64,000 bases of DNA from positions 1-64,000 of the forward strand of contig JAKSOA010000005.1 of assembly GCA_024405875.1 (NCBI GenBank), read 5' to 3'. This document shows, piece by piece, positions 63,196 to 64,000 of this stretch. The stretch comes from Paludibacteraceae bacterium (lineage in GTDB: Bacteria > Bacteroidota > Bacteroidia > Bacteroidales > Paludibacteraceae). Both the position numbers and the translations under genes were made by a program. Numbering within the stretch: position 1 is the stretch's first letter; every line of letters starts with the position of its first letter. The notes under the pieces were generated by a model. That model made no database searches, was not told the DNA's origin, and was given only the letters and a program-made list of their open reading frames with translations.

Positions 63196-63975
63196 ATGGA
63201 GAATATAAGAGACATAATAGCGGCTATTGAGGAGATTGCACCTCTGTCACTTCAGGAAGAGTGGGACAACTCAGGCTGGCAGGTAGGTCCTCTGACAAGT
63301 GAGGCTACAGCGGCATTGCTATGTGTTGATGTAACTCCCGCCGTACTTGATGAGGCTATAGAGAAAGGCTGTAATCTCATACTCTCCCACCACCCTCTCC
63401 TGTTTTCGGGCGTTAAAAATATTAACCCCGATGACGTGACATCGGGAATCATAATAAAAGCCATCAGGCACGGCATATCAATATACTCATCACACACTAC
63501 GATGGACCGCTCCGCCTTTGGCGTAAGCGCGAAAATGTGCGAGAAACTAAATCTGAAAAACTGCACTTTTCTTGACAATCCTGGCGGCGATGCCGGTCTT
63601 GGAATGATTGGAGAGTGTGACAGGGAATATTCAGAAGAGGAATTTCTGCAAAAGACAAAAGATGCTTTCGGTTGCAAAAGCATAAGATATTCAGAATTGT
63701 GCGGCAGAAAAGTCAGAAAAGTGGCTCTCTGCGGTGGCAGCGGAGCGTCATTCATTGATGACGCCATAAAACTTGGCGCCGACATTTACGTAACAGCTGA
63801 TGTCAAATACCATAACTATTTCACGGCACTTGGCAAGATGGTGGTGGCGGACATAGGGCACTATGAGAGCGAGCAATTCATAAAAGAGATATTTTTTTAT
63901 ACTATTTCAAAAAAATTCCCTAAATTTGCACTCCTTTATTCAAAAATGGGCTTAAGCCCGGTTAACAGTTTATAA
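63196..63975 (+). CDS. Nif3-like dinuclear metal-centre protein
   Basis: A 259-residue protein of the Nif3/YbgI family. Metal ligands are seen in ILSHHPLLFSG (His pair) near residue 70, HTTMDRS (Asp) near 103, and the C-terminal GHYESEQF. It lacks the PII-like insert of about 100 residues seen in longer homologues. The role is unclear; a GTP cyclohydrolase-type activity has been suggested for the family but is not established. It starts 11 bp after pulA. Confidence 0.88.
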   Translation: MENIRDIIAAIEEIAPLSLQEEWDNSGWQVGPLTSEATAALLCVDVTPAVLDEAIEKGCNLILSHHPLLFSGVKNINPDDVTSGIIIKAIRHGISIYSSHTTMDRSAFGVSAKMCEKLNLKNCTFLDNPGGDAGLGMIGECDREYSEEEFLQKTKDAFGCKSIRYSELCGRKVRKVALCGGSGASFIDDAIKLGADIYVTADVKYHNYFTALGKMVVADIGHYESEQFIKEIFFYTISKKFPKFALLYSKMGLSPVNSL

Positions 63976-63980
63976 TTGAT

Positions 63981-64000
63981 ATGGCAGAAACAAACGAAAC
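63981..64000 (+). CDS. Start of the next gene, cut by the window edge
   Basis: Only MAETNE can be read, six bases after the Nif3-like gene's stop. In related genomes a small zinc-ribbon protein often follows nif3, so this may be its start, but the sequence is too short to decide. Confidence 0.4.

Noticed and set aside
1-64000. CRISPR array
   Set aside because: No set of regularly spaced direct repeats of 25-40 bp with unique spacers exists; the tandem spacers are contiguous short units.

Overview
The window looks like a chromosomal segment of a Bacteroidales-type member of the Bacteroidota. The evidence is the repeated promoter box TAnnTTTG (often with TTTG about 19-21 bp upstream), the near absence of Shine-Dalgarno sequences, the gliding/type IX secretion lipoprotein genes gldE and gldD, two proteins with T9SS-type C-terminal sorting domains, a BACON domain and FISUMP domains, a zinc-free bL31 protein, and RecA, DnaE and ValS sequences of ordinary chromosomal character. 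I cannot name the genus from the sequence alone.

Layout. 0.1-7.9 kb: an aryl-polyene-like lipid/pigment operon (ketosynthase, ACP, two hot-dog dehydratases, MMPL exporter, phytoene-desaturase-like flavoprotein, ketoreductase, LolA-like carrier). 7.9-10.4 kb: a large secreted protein with a gliding-type C-terminal domain. 10.4-12.1 kb (minus): queD-queE-folE behind a structured leader. 12.3-14.1 kb: gldE-gldD. 14.2-19.6 kb: tRNA-Asp, rpmE, and minus-strand trxA, dnaE and purN. 19.7-27.8 kb: acpP-fabF-rnc, acyl-CoA ligase, acyl-ACP thioesterase, valS and a small membrane protein.

27.8-39.2 kb is the accessory part: a RhuM-family gene, a promoter-to-terminator unit of about 295 nt that is probably a structured RNA or attenuator, a 2,585-residue surface alpha-amylase with three FISUMP units, an orphan HicB antitoxin, a HigB/HigA-like toxin-antitoxin pair and a YqiA-like esterase. 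Four copies of one conserved hairpin sequence are scattered among these genes and were seen nowhere else in the window.

39.4-44.0 kb is a nitrogen/NADPH block (gdhA, NfnA/B-like flavoprotein pair, meso-diaminopimelate dehydrogenase). 44.0-46.4 kb is a small foreign-looking patch with short ORFs, a Panacea/SocA-domain antitoxin preceded by a perfect Shine-Dalgarno, and a gene remnant. 46.4-49.7 kb carries corA (with a candidate leader peptide), a nitroreductase lipoprotein, superoxide reductase and a divergent LysR regulator. 49.8-56.9 kb holds phosphohexomutase followed by ilvD-ilvB-ilvN-ilvC. 57-64 kb holds a phosphoethanolamine transferase, recA, rlmB, an RNA pseudouridine synthase, type I pullulanase, a Nif3-like gene and the first codons of the next gene.

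The points most worth following are the candidate attenuator RNA in front of the giant amylase, the four-copy hairpin family, the acidic/proline leader peptide before corA, an over-represented octamer CATCG(G/T)GG spread across the window, and the unusual tandem-repeat spacers between co-directional genes. All counts and pairings were made by eye.
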